Counted from the first letter of the stretch, positions 26,958 through 41,245 are shown. The stretch is DNA of 64,000 bases from Flavobacterium psychrotrophum (GCF_003403075.1 NZ_CP031557.1:2604001-2668000), one strand, 5' to 3'. A program made the numbers and translations. Notes: generated by a model not told the origin, from the sequence alone.

Positions 26958-28514
26958 TTATTCTGCTATTATTGTAACTACAGATCTTGACGGTATAGTA
27001 ACCTTACCCTGGGTTACTGTAGCGGGCTCAAGATTTTTTTGAGCCGATGTTATGTATAGTATAAGGTTTGTAAGTGCGGTTCCGTTTTGTTTTAATACAA
27101 ATACTTTATCTTCAGGAGCCGTGTTGATTACAACTGTTACCAGCTTACCTGTAGACGGGTCTTTATATGCTGAATACAAAAAACTTTGCGCCTGTATATC
27201 TCCTAAAGAACTACTTATCTTAACCCTCTTGTACCCGGGACGTATAAAGCGGCTGTAGTTACCCATGGCCCAAAGCATTTTACTTTCGTAATAATTACCA
27301 TCTGTATTATTCTTGTCTACATATACCAAGCCGTCTTTATAGTTGTAACCAGAAATGGCTATCCACCAGTGCCACGCCGTAGCATTAGCCACCGTAAGGT
27401 CGCTGTGTATTACTTTAGCAAGATATAAAGCCGGAGAAATACCCAGGTCGCGCCCGTTACCCTCTATCTCGCCGGCATTGTCGCCCAGTATACAGTATTC
27501 TGACATCCAGTAGCGCAAGCCCTGCACCTGGCTTACGGTCGATGCCAGTTGCTGCCTTTTAGAGACCATGTTATTGTATGGCGATGTAGTAAAATAACTG
27601 TGCCCGGAAATAGCATTATCAAGGTGTGGCAAGTTACCTACGTAATTTGCAGTGCCCGGTATAAAAAAGTCTTTTACCTGGTCTGCCCTGCCTGGTTTAT
27701 TGCCTGTTGAATACAAATAATCTATTTGTGCACACTCAGCAATATTAATTCTTGTATCAAGCCCTTTTTCTTCAATTTTCTGGCTTAAAAGTGTGGTAAT
27801 TTGTGCTATTTCATTGTTAAAGAACGGAGTTCCCTCCTGCCCTCCGTCTGCCCAATCCCATTGGGGTTCGTTCAGCGGGCTAATGTAATCTACATCAAGG
27901 CCTAAGTTGTTTAGCCCTTCTGTTACATTTACAAGATAATCTGCATATGCAGAAAACTTAGAATCATCCAGGTTTGATGCCTGCGCATTACTGGTAAAAG
28001 CCTTCCCGTTGTTGGTAAGCGATACCGGCGGGCTGTTAGGAAAAACCAACAGGTTTTGCACGCCGCGCTGTTTTGCAGCATTGGCAAACCATACCTGTCC
28101 TGCCTGCCTGTTCCAGTCATACGTACCGTTAGGTTGCAAAAAAGATTCTGCCCTGCGCCACTCATCGCCTATACCGCTTGCCGCGCCCTGTTCTGCACTT
28201 CCTGCACCTATGTTAAAGCGCCATAGCGAAAGGCCAATCCCCTTTGGCTTACCGGCGGCATCATCTTCGGTACTAAAAAGCAAATCAGCAATGGCATCTT
28301 TTTTTGCGTCGGGCCATTTCCCCACAAACTGGCATGACCACGCATCAGACGCGCCAAAGTGCTCTATAGACTGATACATACTACCGTCTTCTATATTTAA
28401 AGACAGTTCAGTATTTTGTCCACCATTTTCCGAAGCATCCTGGGTACTGCTGCAAGAAGCACTAATTATGGCTGTTATAGTAAGTAATAAGGTTGTAAGG
28501 TGATTATATTTCAT
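26958..28514 (-). CDS. GH30 glycoside hydrolase lipoprotein, probable endo-beta-1,6-galactanase
   Basis: About 518 residues from the ATG at 28514 (MKYNHL); the longer frame needs a GTG start. The lipobox ISASC gives a lipidated Cys near residue 20, so it may sit on the cell surface. The GH30 signature is seen as FGASDAWSCQFVG, acid/base Glu216 in SPLNEPQW and nucleophile Glu339 in YWMSEYCIL, ending in the usual side beta domain. The sequence type and neighbours (SusCD, GH2, GH43, GH51, GH27) favour the GH30 subfamily that cuts beta-1,6-galactan, but subfamily assignment is inference. Confidence 0.82.
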   Translation of the reverse strand: MKYNHLTTLLLTITAIISASCSSTQDASENGGQNTELSLNIEDGSMYQSIEHFGASDAWSCQFVGKWPDAKKDAIADLLFSTEDDAAGKPKGIGLSLWRFNIGAGSAEQGAASGIGDEWRRAESFLQPNGTYDWNRQAGQVWFANAAKQRGVQNLLVFPNSPPVSLTNNGKAFTSNAQASNLDDSKFSAYADYLVNVTEGLNNLGLDVDYISPLNEPQWDWADGGQEGTPFFNNEIAQITTLLSQKIEEKGLDTRINIAECAQIDYLYSTGNKPGRADQVKDFFIPGTANYVGNLPHLDNAISGHSYFTTSPYNNMVSKRQQLASTVSQVQGLRYWMSEYCILGDNAGEIEGNGRDLGISPALYLAKVIHSDLTVANATAWHWWIAISGYNYKDGLVYVDKNNTDGNYYESKMLWAMGNYSRFIRPGYKRVKISSSLGDIQAQSFLYSAYKDPSTGKLVTVVINTAPEDKVFVLKQNGTALTNLILYITSAQKNLEPATVTQGKVTIPSRSVVTIIAE

Positions 28515-28579
28515 AGTAATTATATAAAGAGAAATCCGGGGCGCTCTCACACTGCACCCCGGATTGCGGATTAAAAAAA

Positions 28580-30270
28580 TTAGTAACCCGGATTTTGCTC
28601 TAGCACATTGTTAGATGCTAATATTTCAGACCTTGGTATAGGCAACCAGTAATGTTTCTCCTGGAATGCTTTACCTTGCAGTGCTGTAGTAACGGTGTAG
28701 TTAAATGTACCATCAGCATTTTTATTGATGCTAATACCTTTTGCTGTAGCATTTTCTGTTTGTGCAGCAATTTTCCAGCGGCGTACATCATAAAAACGGT
28801 GCTCTTCAAATGCAAGTTCTATCCTGCGTTCGTGGCGAATGCGTTCGCGCATATCGCTTTGAGACAGCCCTGAAGGAAGTACCGGCATACCGGCTCTCTC
28901 CCTTATGCTGTTTACAGCATCATAAACCGAAGCATCAGGACCTGCAGCCTCATTTTGCGCCTCTGCATAGTTTAGCAATATTTCACCATAACGGATATAT
29001 ATCCAGTTCTGAACACCTGCCACAGCCCAAGGGTTGATGATAGGAAGATCTTCACGAAGAAACTTTCTTAAATAGTAACCACTCTTACTTGTGTTCCATG
29101 GGTCAAGTCCGTCTGAACTGTCTCTTCCCCCGGACGGAATGTTTCTACACTTCTGTCTTTATATTCAGCACCATTAAAAAGTACGGTCTGGTAAAAACGA
29201 GGATCACGATTTTCATAAGGCGCAGCTGCCTGTGTAGGGTTATTCCAGCTAAATGATGTACCATCGGCCATTTCATAATCATCTACAAGGTTTTGCAATG
29301 GCACGTTTCCGCCCCATCCGCCATAGCCATTAGGGCCGTTAGCAATTTCGAGCGCAAGGTGGCGCCCAGTAAGATTGTAAAAACGTGCAAAGATGTATTC
29401 TGAATTGCTCTGCTCGTTTGTAAATAGTTTATCATAACCTCCCTGAAACAGGGCATATGTGCCTAAATCCATAACGGCTTTATTTGCAGCAGCAGCAGCG
29501 GCCCATTTCTGAGCATCAGATGAACCTCCTGTGTATAGTGGGCTAGCACCGTATAATAACAGCCTGCCTTTAAGGGCAAGTGCTGCACCTTTTGTGGCAC
29601 GTCCTTCTCCATACTGGCTGCTGTTTGATGCCGGAAGGCCGGCAGCAGCTTCGTCAAACTGTGCAGCAGCATAAGAGATAACCTCTTCTATAGGCCTGCG
29701 GTCGAAAAGAGCTGGGTCTGCATAATTTTCACCGAGTTCGAAAACCCTGTCACCCATAAGCACTACCTTACCGTAGTTCCTTACAAGATCAAGGTAACGA
29801 AATGCCCTCTGAAATTTAAGCTCAGCAATAAGGCGGTTAGTGCGATCTGCGCTCATACCTACCTGCTGAATATTTGCAAGAGCATAGTTAATTTCGCGTA
29901 TACTACGGTAACTTCTTGCCCAGAAAGTTCCGGCAATACCCGTATTTTCAGGAGCAAGGGCACCCTGCTGTATCAGCCAGGTATCGTCATCATTATTATA
30001 AATAGATTCATCTGTAAGCGAGCTCCACATACCGTATTCAAAGCCACGGCCAAAGCCCGGCTGATTAGAGTCTCCCTCTTTATTGGTAAGTTTAACCCCC
30101 ATATAGCGGTTAATAACGTAGGCTTCAAAAAGCGTAGAGTCGGTAAGTATTGCAGCATCAGATACCACACTTGTAGGATTTACATCCAAAAAGTCTTTTT
30201 CGCAACCTGTAAGTACCGCACCGGTAGCTACTGTTAGCGCTAAAAACCTGATTATATTAGCTTTTTTCAT
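28580..30270 (-). pseudogene. susD: SusD/RagB family glycan-binding lipoprotein, interrupted by a frameshift
   Basis: The gene is read as two frames. The first begins at the ATG at 30270 (MKKANIIRF, lipobox VLTGC) and is SusD-like until a run of five C at 29127-29131, after which it hits a stop at 29068. The correct continuation is in another frame: GLDPWNTSKSGYYLRKFL leads without a stop into YIRYGEILLNYAEAQNE and ends LEQNPGY at 28580. One extra G on the coding strand in that run restores a protein of about 563 residues, a normal SusD size. SusD binds glycan at the outer surface over the SusC channel. Either the gene is inactivated, it switches by slippage, or the read is wrong there. Confidence 0.85.
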
Positions 30271-30280
30271 AGTTTTTTTA

Positions 30281-33200
30281 TTAGAATTGAACATTAAAAC
30301 CAAGGTTGATAATTTTTTGCTGCGGATAGAACTGCCCGCTTTCATTATTACCTTCCGGGTCGTAATCTTTTACCTTAGTAAGTGTAAACAGGTTAAACGC
30401 ACTGGCATATATCCTGAAACTTGAAATGCCATATGAGTTAAGTATATCAGATGGAAGTGTATAACCCAACTGTACGTTTTTAAGCCTTACGAATGATGCA
30501 TCGTTTAACCAGAAATTGTTACGCCTGCCTCCACCACTTATTGCTGTACCAGACCTTTCGCTTACACGAGGATATGTACCGTTAATATTTGTAGGGCTCC
30601 AGCGGTTATCTGCCCAGCTGCTGTAAAAATTGCCTACTGTACCACTCTCCGGCAATACATACTGGCTTACTTGTGTTTGTCCTGAAAATACTACAGATAT
30701 ATCAAAGTTTTTATAGCTGGCATCTGCTGTAAGGCCAAATGTCATTTGGGGTATGTTACCATACTTAGTACGCACCATATCATCGGCAGTAATTTCTCCG
30801 TCACCATTAACATCCCTAAAAATAAGGTCGCCAGGCTGTGCTGTAGAAAGATGTGGTGTGCCATTAATTTGTTCCTGAGTTTTATAAATGCCTACGGCAT
30901 CATAAAGCAGATACGTCCCCCATGGGTTACCTGTAAGCCTTTGATAATCTAAAGTTCCCGGTGCTTCATCATTGTAAACCACTTTACTTTTTGCAAATGT
31001 AAAGTTACCCGATACACCCCAGCTAAAATCGCCCTGATGGCTGTAGCCAAGTGTAGCTTCTATACCGTAACTTTTCATTTCCCCTATATTTTCTTTAGGT
31101 ACTAACGGGTCAGAACCATTTGGGTTAACAATACCTGTAGAACCCGGTATAGATGCGTTACGTGCTATAAGTATCTTGCTCCTGTCCTGTGTAAAGTAAA
31201 CAACTTCCGCAGTAAAATTTTTCAGGAAACGGGTATTGATACCAAAGTCCATTTTTGTAGCCCTCTCCCAGGTAATGCCCGGGTTAGCAAGTTTAATAAG
31301 GTCAATACCAGAATTAAGTACATTTCCTGTAACATATCTGTTATTAAACGCATAATTATTAAAATACTGGAATGCCTCAGTACTATCATTACCCAGCTGC
31401 CCCCATGAGGCACGTATTTTAAGATCGTCAAAGAAAGAAACGTTGTTTACAAACCAGTCTTCTTTAGTAAGGCGGTAACCCGCTGAAACCGATGGGAAGA
31501 AGCCATACCTGCTACCTGACGGGAAATATGATGAACCATCTACTCTCATTTGAAGGTCAAGAAGGTATTTTTCATCAAAATCATAAGCGATGCGGCTTAT
31601 GTAACTTTGCCTTGTATAGTTTGTAGTAGAACCCCAGTTATCCCTGTCTGTAGCTGATGCTCCACCCTGAGATAGTTCTGGTGTTTCTGTAGTTGGGAAG
31701 TTGATACGCGAAGCACCAAACCTGTGCCAGTTTAGTTCGCTTTGCTCATACCCTACAAATGCATCAATGTTATGAACGCCAAACTTACGCTTAAAGTTTA
31801 GCTTGATGTTTGATACCGTTTGAGACTGGTTAGTCTGTTCTTCTGTAAGCGCACCTTTTTGGTTAGCACCGCCACCTACTACATAAGCATCATAATTACC
31901 AGTAGCCTCGTTATAATCGTAAAGGTTATAAGGTGTAGCAAAACTTTTAGAACTGCTCTGGCTTACATCTGCCGAGTAAAAACCATCAACTGATAACCCT
32001 TCAAGGAAACCAAACTGATAGCTACCACGAAGGATACCATTAAACACATAAGTAGGATTCTCATTAGTACCACCCAATCCTGTAGCAAGTACAGCAGGGT
32101 TGCTCCTCTCAATACCTAAAGATGGTAAACCGTTAGGATAATAGGCAGGTACTGTAGGGAAAGCCCTATAGATGGTACGGAAAATTTCGCCTCCACCCGT
32201 TACAGGAAATACCCTGTCTTCTTTACGTCCTGATAATGAAACTCCTATCTTAAGGCGGTCATTAATATTTGTATCAATGTTAGTCCTTACGTTATACTGA
32301 TTATAATCTGTAGCGCTGTTTCTGTACAAACCTTCCTGAGATACTTTACCAATAGAGAAAAAATAGTTTGTATTTTCACTACCTCCCTGCACATTAAGGT
32401 TGTGCTGGCTTTGAAGAGACGTTTTTCTTAACGCAACCTTAGCCCAGTCAGTATTAGGATGTCCCAGCGGATCTGACCCATCTCGAAACTGCTGTATATC
32501 ATTATCGCTGTATACGTTATTTAAACCTACTGAGTTATTGTTATAATAGGCTATTTCATTTTGTATTTGAGCATAGGTAGCCGCATCTGCCATATCCGGC
32601 AACCTTGTTGGCGAAGAGAAGCCCTGGTCAAAATTATAGCTTACCGACATTTTGCTGCCGCGCTTACCTTTTTTAGTAGTAACTAATATTACACCATTTG
32701 CCGCACGGCTACCGTAAATAGCTGCAGAGGCATCTTTAAGTACCGTTATGGTTTCTATCTCCTGGGCATTAAGCCTGCTAAGGCCGCCTATTTGTCCCGG
32801 CACACCATCTACAACTACAAGTACGTCATTACTGTTCATGGTAGATATACCACGAATGGTTATAGCTGAATCATCATAACCCGGTTCTCCACCACGGTTA
32901 CTGGCTATTACACCACTTACACGCCCTGCAAAACCATTAGATACGTTTACTGCAGGACTTTTGGCAATACTTTTACCGTCAATCTCAGAGATTGAACCTG
33001 TTACGGTAGCTTTCTTTTTAACACCATAACCTACAACAACTACTTCTTCCAGTTCTTTGTTATCTTCCTGAAGTGTTATGTTTATTGTTGTCTTTCCGCC
33101 AACTGCCACTTCCTGGTTTTTAAAGCCAATACTGCTGAATACTAAAACAGCATCTGGTGCAGAAGCTTCTATTGTAAAGTTTCCATCCATATCGGTAACA

Positions 33201-33421
33201 GCCGAATTACTGGTACCTTTTAGCATAACGGTAACGCCGGGTACCGGCATTTGGTCTGAACCAGATACTACCTTACCTGTTACCCTCGACTGGAAAAAAT
33301 ATGATGCCGTTGCATCGGGCGTATTAGCATACGCAAGCCCTCCTGATAAACCTATACACAATGCCAGTATAAACCTGCTTTGTACTATAAGCCTGGGCTT
33401 TAAAAATGTAATTCTGTTCAT
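30281..33421 (-). CDS. susC: SusC/RagA TonB-dependent outer-membrane transporter (PUL 1)
   Basis: A 1046-residue protein with a signal peptide (about 1-33), a carboxypeptidase-regulatory-like beta domain (about 45-130, VTGKVVSGSDQMPVPGV), a TonB-box region EVVVVGYG, a plug with RGISTMNSNDVLVVVDGVPG and ASAAIYGSRAANGVILVTTKKG, then a 22-strand barrel ending LGFNVQF. With SusD it imports oligosaccharides across the outer membrane. It is 10 bases upstream of susD. The frame is intact, unlike its partner. Confidence 0.92.
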   Translation of the reverse strand: MNRITFLKPRLIVQSRFILALCIGLSGGLAYANTPDATASYFFQSRVTGKVVSGSDQMPVPGVTVMLKGTSNSAVTDMDGNFTIEASAPDAVLVFSSIGFKNQEVAVGGKTTINITLQEDNKELEEVVVVGYGVKKKATVTGSISEIDGKSIAKSPAVNVSNGFAGRVSGVIASNRGGEPGYDDSAITIRGISTMNSNDVLVVVDGVPGQIGGLSRLNAQEIETITVLKDASAAIYGSRAANGVILVTTKKGKRGSKMSVSYNFDQGFSSPTRLPDMADAATYAQIQNEIAYYNNNSVGLNNVYSDNDIQQFRDGSDPLGHPNTDWAKVALRKTSLQSQHNLNVQGGSENTNYFFSIGKVSQEGLYRNSATDYNQYNVRTNIDTNINDRLKIGVSLSGRKEDRVFPVTGGGEIFRTIYRAFPTVPAYYPNGLPSLGIERSNPAVLATGLGGTNENPTYVFNGILRGSYQFGFLEGLSVDGFYSADVSQSSSKSFATPYNLYDYNEATGNYDAYVVGGGANQKGALTEEQTNQSQTVSNIKLNFKRKFGVHNIDAFVGYEQSELNWHRFGASRINFPTTETPELSQGGASATDRDNWGSTTNYTRQSYISRIAYDFDEKYLLDLQMRVDGSSYFPSGSRYGFFPSVSAGYRLTKEDWFVNNVSFFDDLKIRASWGQLGNDSTEAFQYFNNYAFNNRYVTGNVLNSGIDLIKLANPGITWERATKMDFGINTRFLKNFTAEVVYFTQDRSKILIARNASIPGSTGIVNPNGSDPLVPKENIGEMKSYGIEATLGYSHQGDFSWGVSGNFTFAKSKVVYNDEAPGTLDYQRLTGNPWGTYLLYDAVGIYKTQEQINGTPHLSTAQPGDLIFRDVNGDGEITADDMVRTKYGNIPQMTFGLTADASYKNFDISVVFSGQTQVSQYVLPESGTVGNFYSSWADNRWSPTNINGTYPRVSERSGTAISGGGRRNNFWLNDASFVRLKNVQLGYTLPSDILNSYGISSFRIYASAFNLFTLTKVKDYDPEGNNESGQFYPQQKIINLGFNVQF

Positions 33422-33435
33422 AAATTAAGTTTTTA

Positions 33436-33506
33436 GGTTAGTGCTACATACTTAATCGTTATCGAAAAAAGTGTGTAATGCGTGCAAAATTTTACGGTTA
33501 GTGCTA
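33436..33506 (-). promoter_or_regulatory. Direct repeat GGTTAGTGCTA in the susC leader (PUL 1)
   Basis: The 11-mer GGTTAGTGCTA occurs at 33436-33446 and 33496-33506 on the plus strand, exactly 60 bases apart. On the coding strand each copy is followed by a TAAAA-type stretch; the proximal one overlaps the ribosome-binding region. It may be an operator of the sensor-regulator or a small tandem duplication of the leader. No TAnnTTTG box is seen in this gap. Confidence 0.45.
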
Positions 33507-33581
33507 TAAGCTTTTTTATCAATACATAAAATGTGAGTAAATAGGCTGAGTTGTACTGAGTGCATATTGCGCAACCGTTTA

Positions 33582-33623
33582 TATTTCATATAAGCTTGTT
33601 TAAGCAGCTATGCTTATGAAATA
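33582..33623. promoter_or_regulatory. Imperfect dyad upstream of PUL 1 susC
   Basis: TATTTCATATAAGC (33582-33595) and GCTTATGAAATA (33612-33623) are inverted with a two-base bulge. The dyad lies about 160-200 bases before the susC start. It is a candidate regulator site for the AraC-type output domain; nothing more can be said from sequence. Confidence 0.35.
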
Positions 33624-33689
33624 TCTTCTTAATCATCACATAGGTGGATCTGTCATAGGCTAAAATAGGGGTTTGAGTTTCGTGTTTGG

Positions 33690-37183
<3,494 letters not shown>

Positions 37184-40100
37184 TTATTTGATGATATTAA
37201 GGTCGCTGTTAAAAGAGCTTTTGTATTTCTTAATATATTCTGACGGTGTCATGCCAAATAGTTTTACAAATTGTTGCCTAAAGTATTTCTGGTCTTCAAA
37301 TCCTACCAGGGCACTTGCCTGGGCAATGTTTATATTTTCGGTTAGCATAATTAATGCTGCCCTGCGCAATTTTACCGATCGTATAAAAGCGTTTAGGGTC
37401 TGACCTGAAATGATCTTTATTTTTGTGTAGAGCGTACGGTGGCTCATGCCCATTTGTATAGCAAATGATTTAATAGAAAAATCAGGATCATCAAAACCGG
37501 CTTCGATAATCGTGATACATTTCTTTAAAAAGTCCTGATACTCTGCAGGCACTTTCTGGGTATTTTCTTTGAGGGTAATGCTATCAAGAAAATATTTTCG
37601 CAGGTTACTCCTGCTGCGCATTAGTGCATCTACACGTGCCAGAAGTATATTGTCATCAAAAGGTTTCATGATATAATCGTCTGCCCCATCATTAATGCCC
37701 TGTAAATGCGTTTCGGTATTTTGCGATGCCGTTAATAATATTACCGGTATGTGAGACAGTTCGTCACTACCCTTAATTTTTCGGCAAAGCTCCAGCCCAT
37801 CCATAACCTCCATAGTAATATCGCTTACAACAAGATCTGGCATATGCTGCTTTGTAAGCTTTAAACCATCTTCGCCATTCTCTGCACTATATACCACATA
37901 GGCTTCAGAGAACATCCTTATCAGGTAGCTCCTAATATCAGGGTTATCATCTATAACCAGTATTGATCTCTTGTCTGTCAGTATCTTTTTATTAAGTTCT
38001 TCATCCGGCCCGGTTTCCTCTACGGTTATTTCATCCAGATTATCTGCCAGGAGTTCTTCTACAAGTTCGCTCATTTTAGGGGTAGCTTCACTTATCTGAA
38101 TATCTTCAAAATGATCATATCCCTTTAAAAAGTTTAATACAAACCTGCTGCCTTTACCCGGCTCGCTGGTGCAGGATACCCTGCCCTTGTGTTTCTCTGT
38201 AAAATATTTTACAATATAAAGCCCGATGCCAAAACCGGTACCTACAGATACATGGGCACTTGCCTGCCTGAATTTTTCGAAAATGGCCTGCAACTCCCCT
38301 TCCGGTATGCCTTTGCCGGTATCTGATATTGCTATTTCAATTTCTTTATCTGTCTGCGAAAGTAAAAGGCCTATAGTACCGCCCGGAGGCGTATACTTAA
38401 AGGCATTAGACATTAGGTTAAACAACGATATCTCAATTTTTTCGTAGTCGCCAATAATTTCAATATTCTGATCCGGCATTTCAAAACTGTAAGTAATTTT
38501 TCTGTCTTTTGCCTGGCTTACAAAGCATTGATAAACCTCATTGCACAGCTGGTTGATGTTGATGGCCGAAATCTTAAGCACATCTGCATCGCTCTTAGCC
38601 TTACGGAAAAGCAATAACTGGTCTACAAGGCTCAATAGCCTGCGGGCATTGCGGTGTGCAACAGCAAGGTCATTAGGCAGATCAGGATTACTATCGGGCT
38701 TTTTTATAGCCCTTTGCAGCGGATTGATAATAAGCGATAAAGGTGTACGGAATTCATGCGATATGTAGGTAAACATTTCGATCTGCTTTTCTGCAAGTTC
38801 CTTTTCTTTATTACTTTCCATTTGCGCAAGTTTTACCTTATAGCGCATCTGTTCCCTGTTTTTATTATAGCGGATGTAAGAGTATATGGCTCCTGCGACA
38901 AGGGCCGCATACAGCATATACGCCCACCAGCTCCTGTACCACGGCGGCAATACCGTAATGTGCAGCAAAGCCGTAGGTGTATTCCAGGTTCCGTTTATAT
39001 TTTTTGTTTTCACCTTAAAGGTGTAATCGCCTTCAAGAAGGCGCGTGTAGTTAGCCCTGCGGCTGTGGTTAACGTAGTTCCAGTGTTCGTCCCATCCTTC
39101 AAGGTAATAGGCATAGGTTACTTTATCGCTGTTCTTAAAATCGGGCTCCACAAAATCTATTGACAGCGTAGTTTGATCAAACGGTAGCTTAATACCGTGT
39201 ATTTGCCCTTTATGCTTTTCTGTAACAAACTCTGTTTTCTTCTCTACAGGGTTGTTGTTTATAGAAAGCCCCGATAATAATATGTTTGATCCCGGCTTTG
39301 TATCTTTAATTAACTCAGGCCTGAAACTATTGAATCCCCTAATACCGCCAAAGAGGATTTCTCCCGTAGAAAGTTTAAGTCCTGCATTAAAACTAAACTG
39401 GTTACTCTGGAGGCCATCATTTGCCGAAAAATTCATGAAAAGATTAGTGTCGGCATCAAAACGGCTAAGTCCGTTATAGGTACTCATCCACAAGTCGCCG
39501 TTTTTATCTTCAATAAGGCGAAGGATTGTATTGCCGGGCAGGCCATCTGTAGTAGAAAATCTTTTATACTTTTTTGTTTTACGGTCAAAAAGCAACAGCC
39601 CTCCTTCCTGGGTACCTACCCAAAGCCTGTGCTTACTGTCTTCAAGCACAGCCCGTACAGGATATCCTATTTCATACACCTCGTGTTTACGCTTATTGGT
39701 ATCAATGCTGTATAGCGAAGTGTAATTCCCGCCCCAGAGCTTACCATCTGCAGTTTCTGTAAGGCATTGCAGGTTATTTATTTTTGCATCAAATAAATCA
39801 AAACGGTTTGCTTTTATATTAAAGCGGTACAGTGCGCCCTCGTTAGTTGCGCTTGCCCAGATATCGTTGTGAGAATCTTTATAAACCAGCCAGATGTTTT
39901 GCTCAGTTTGTCCCGTAACAGGGTTATAGCAATTAAAATATTCTGTGCGGCCGGTAGCCGGGTCAATGCGGTTTACCCCTCCTGCCCAGGTAGAAATCCA
40001 TATTCGGTTTTGGGTATCCCGTACCAGGCCGGTTACAAAATTGCTTGTAAGCTTGTATTTAGAACCTTCTGCTTTTGAATAATGGTTGTAAGAGTTGCTT

Positions 40101-41245
40101 TTCCTGTCCCAGTAGCGCAGGCCTGCACCATCTGTACCTATCCAAAGGTTATTTTTTTCGTCTTCGCAAAATGAGAGTATAAAATTCTCTGTTAGATTAT
40201 TTGGGTCAGTACCTTTATATTTTATGGTCGAAAAATAAGTTGGTGTAGCGCCTATCGTACTTATACCTCCCCTCAGGGTTCCTATCCATTTATTTGCCGC
40301 GCGGTCTTTATAAAGGCAGTATACGGCGTTACTTTTAACCACCGTTTCTTTATTTTCATTGCTGTATGGCACTGCCTGTTTTGCACCTTGTGGTAGTACA
40401 AACAACCCTCCGCCGTCTGAAGCTATCATTAGCTTATTGCCATCTGCAAGGAGGTTAACCACATTTAGCCTGGGCAAAAAGTTTTGAGAAATAACCTTTG
40501 CAGCAGTATCATAAAAAAGCAATCCTTCATCTGCCCCTATCCATAATTTTCCGGTACTGTCTGTTATCATGCAATTGGCTCTAAGGTTAGATGCATAGAC
40601 CGGGATAAGATTACCTTTGGTAACATCAAACCTGCACAACCCTAAATTTCGCACAAAAATCCAACCATAACTTTTGCCCGGTACCGGCTGTACAGCCAGT
40701 ACATCATAATTATATACTGGTTTTTTATCTGTAACAAGCGGTATCTGTTTACCTAAAAACGACTTGCCATCATACATAATAAGGCCACTTTGCTGCGTAC
40801 CTACCAACATACCATAACTGCCAAAGCTTTTTATCTGGTGTACGTTTCCTATAATTGCCTGCGGTTTATTACCCACTAAGAATTCTAATGGCTTAAAAAC
40901 ATCAGTAACCTGGTCGAGTACACAGCCTCCGCTGGACGTACCTATCCATAAATTGTTTTCTGCATCGCCAGACACACAATATACATTATTACTTATTAGC
41001 GAAGAGGTATCACCCAAACGATTGCGGTACACTTTAAACTCATAACCATCATAACGGTTTAAGCCATCATAAGTGCCTATCCACATAAAGCCGTTCATAT
41101 CCTGGTGCATGGTAAGCACCGAGTTATTAGAAAGGCCATTACTTATATCATAAAAGGTAACAGGATAGCGCTGCCCGTGCAACAATGATATAAAAAGAAG
41201 CATTGAGCAGTAAAACGATAGCCTTATTATTTTTATGAAATTCAT
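37184..41245 (-). CDS. Hybrid two-component system sensor/regulator (HTCS)
   Basis: A 1353-residue one-chain sensor and regulator. In order: signal peptide (1-24); periplasmic two-bladed seven-fold propellers (about 30-690, repeats such as LWIGTxxGG and SSLISNNVYC); a Y_Y_Y domain (about 700-768); a membrane segment (about 773-792); a histidine kinase with phospho-acceptor His830 in SHEFRTPL and ATP-binding NAFKYTPPGG and DTGKGIPEG; a receiver domain with Asp1142 in VVSDITMEVMDG; and an AraC-type helix-turn-helix (last about 110 residues, ending MTPSEYIKKYK). Such proteins bind an oligosaccharide in the periplasm and switch on the adjacent PUL. It is the likely regulator of PUL 1. Confidence 0.95.
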   Translation of the reverse strand: MNFIKIIRLSFYCSMLLFISLLHGQRYPVTFYDISNGLSNNSVLTMHQDMNGFMWIGTYDGLNRYDGYEFKVYRNRLGDTSSLISNNVYCVSGDAENNLWIGTSSGGCVLDQVTDVFKPLEFLVGNKPQAIIGNVHQIKSFGSYGMLVGTQQSGLIMYDGKSFLGKQIPLVTDKKPVYNYDVLAVQPVPGKSYGWIFVRNLGLCRFDVTKGNLIPVYASNLRANCMITDSTGKLWIGADEGLLFYDTAAKVISQNFLPRLNVVNLLADGNKLMIASDGGGLFVLPQGAKQAVPYSNENKETVVKSNAVYCLYKDRAANKWIGTLRGGISTIGATPTYFSTIKYKGTDPNNLTENFILSFCEDEKNNLWIGTDGAGLRYWDRKSNSYNHYSKAEGSKYKLTSNFVTGLVRDTQNRIWISTWAGGVNRIDPATGRTEYFNCYNPVTGQTEQNIWLVYKDSHNDIWASATNEGALYRFNIKANRFDLFDAKINNLQCLTETADGKLWGGNYTSLYSIDTNKRKHEVYEIGYPVRAVLEDSKHRLWVGTQEGGLLLFDRKTKKYKRFSTTDGLPGNTILRLIEDKNGDLWMSTYNGLSRFDADTNLFMNFSANDGLQSNQFSFNAGLKLSTGEILFGGIRGFNSFRPELIKDTKPGSNILLSGLSINNNPVEKKTEFVTEKHKGQIHGIKLPFDQTTLSIDFVEPDFKNSDKVTYAYYLEGWDEHWNYVNHSRRANYTRLLEGDYTFKVKTKNINGTWNTPTALLHITVLPPWYRSWWAYMLYAALVAGAIYSYIRYNKNREQMRYKVKLAQMESNKEKELAEKQIEMFTYISHEFRTPLSLIINPLQRAIKKPDSNPDLPNDLAVAHRNARRLLSLVDQLLLFRKAKSDADVLKISAININQLCNEVYQCFVSQAKDRKITYSFEMPDQNIEIIGDYEKIEISLFNLMSNAFKYTPPGGTIGLLLSQTDKEIEIAISDTGKGIPEGELQAIFEKFRQASAHVSVGTGFGIGLYIVKYFTEKHKGRVSCTSEPGKGSRFVLNFLKGYDHFEDIQISEATPKMSELVEELLADNLDEITVEETGPDEELNKKILTDKRSILVIDDNPDIRSYLIRMFSEAYVVYSAENGEDGLKLTKQHMPDLVVSDITMEVMDGLELCRKIKGSDELSHIPVILLTASQNTETHLQGINDGADDYIMKPFDDNILLARVDALMRSRSNLRKYFLDSITLKENTQKVPAEYQDFLKKCITIIEAGFDDPDFSIKSFAIQMGMSHRTLYTKIKIISGQTLNAFIRSVKLRRAALIMLTENINIAQASALVGFEDQKYFRQQFVKLFGMTPSEYIKKYKSSFNSDLNIIK

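Noticed and set aside
28515..28550. GTG start extending the GH30 protein by 12 residues
   Set aside because: The extension precedes a complete lipoprotein signal peptide that begins at the ATG at 28514.
28580..29023. Independent small gene of 147 residues
   Set aside because: It is the C-terminal part of SusD, its apparent start is an internal GTG codon, and the same frame continues upstream with SusD sequence to the C run.
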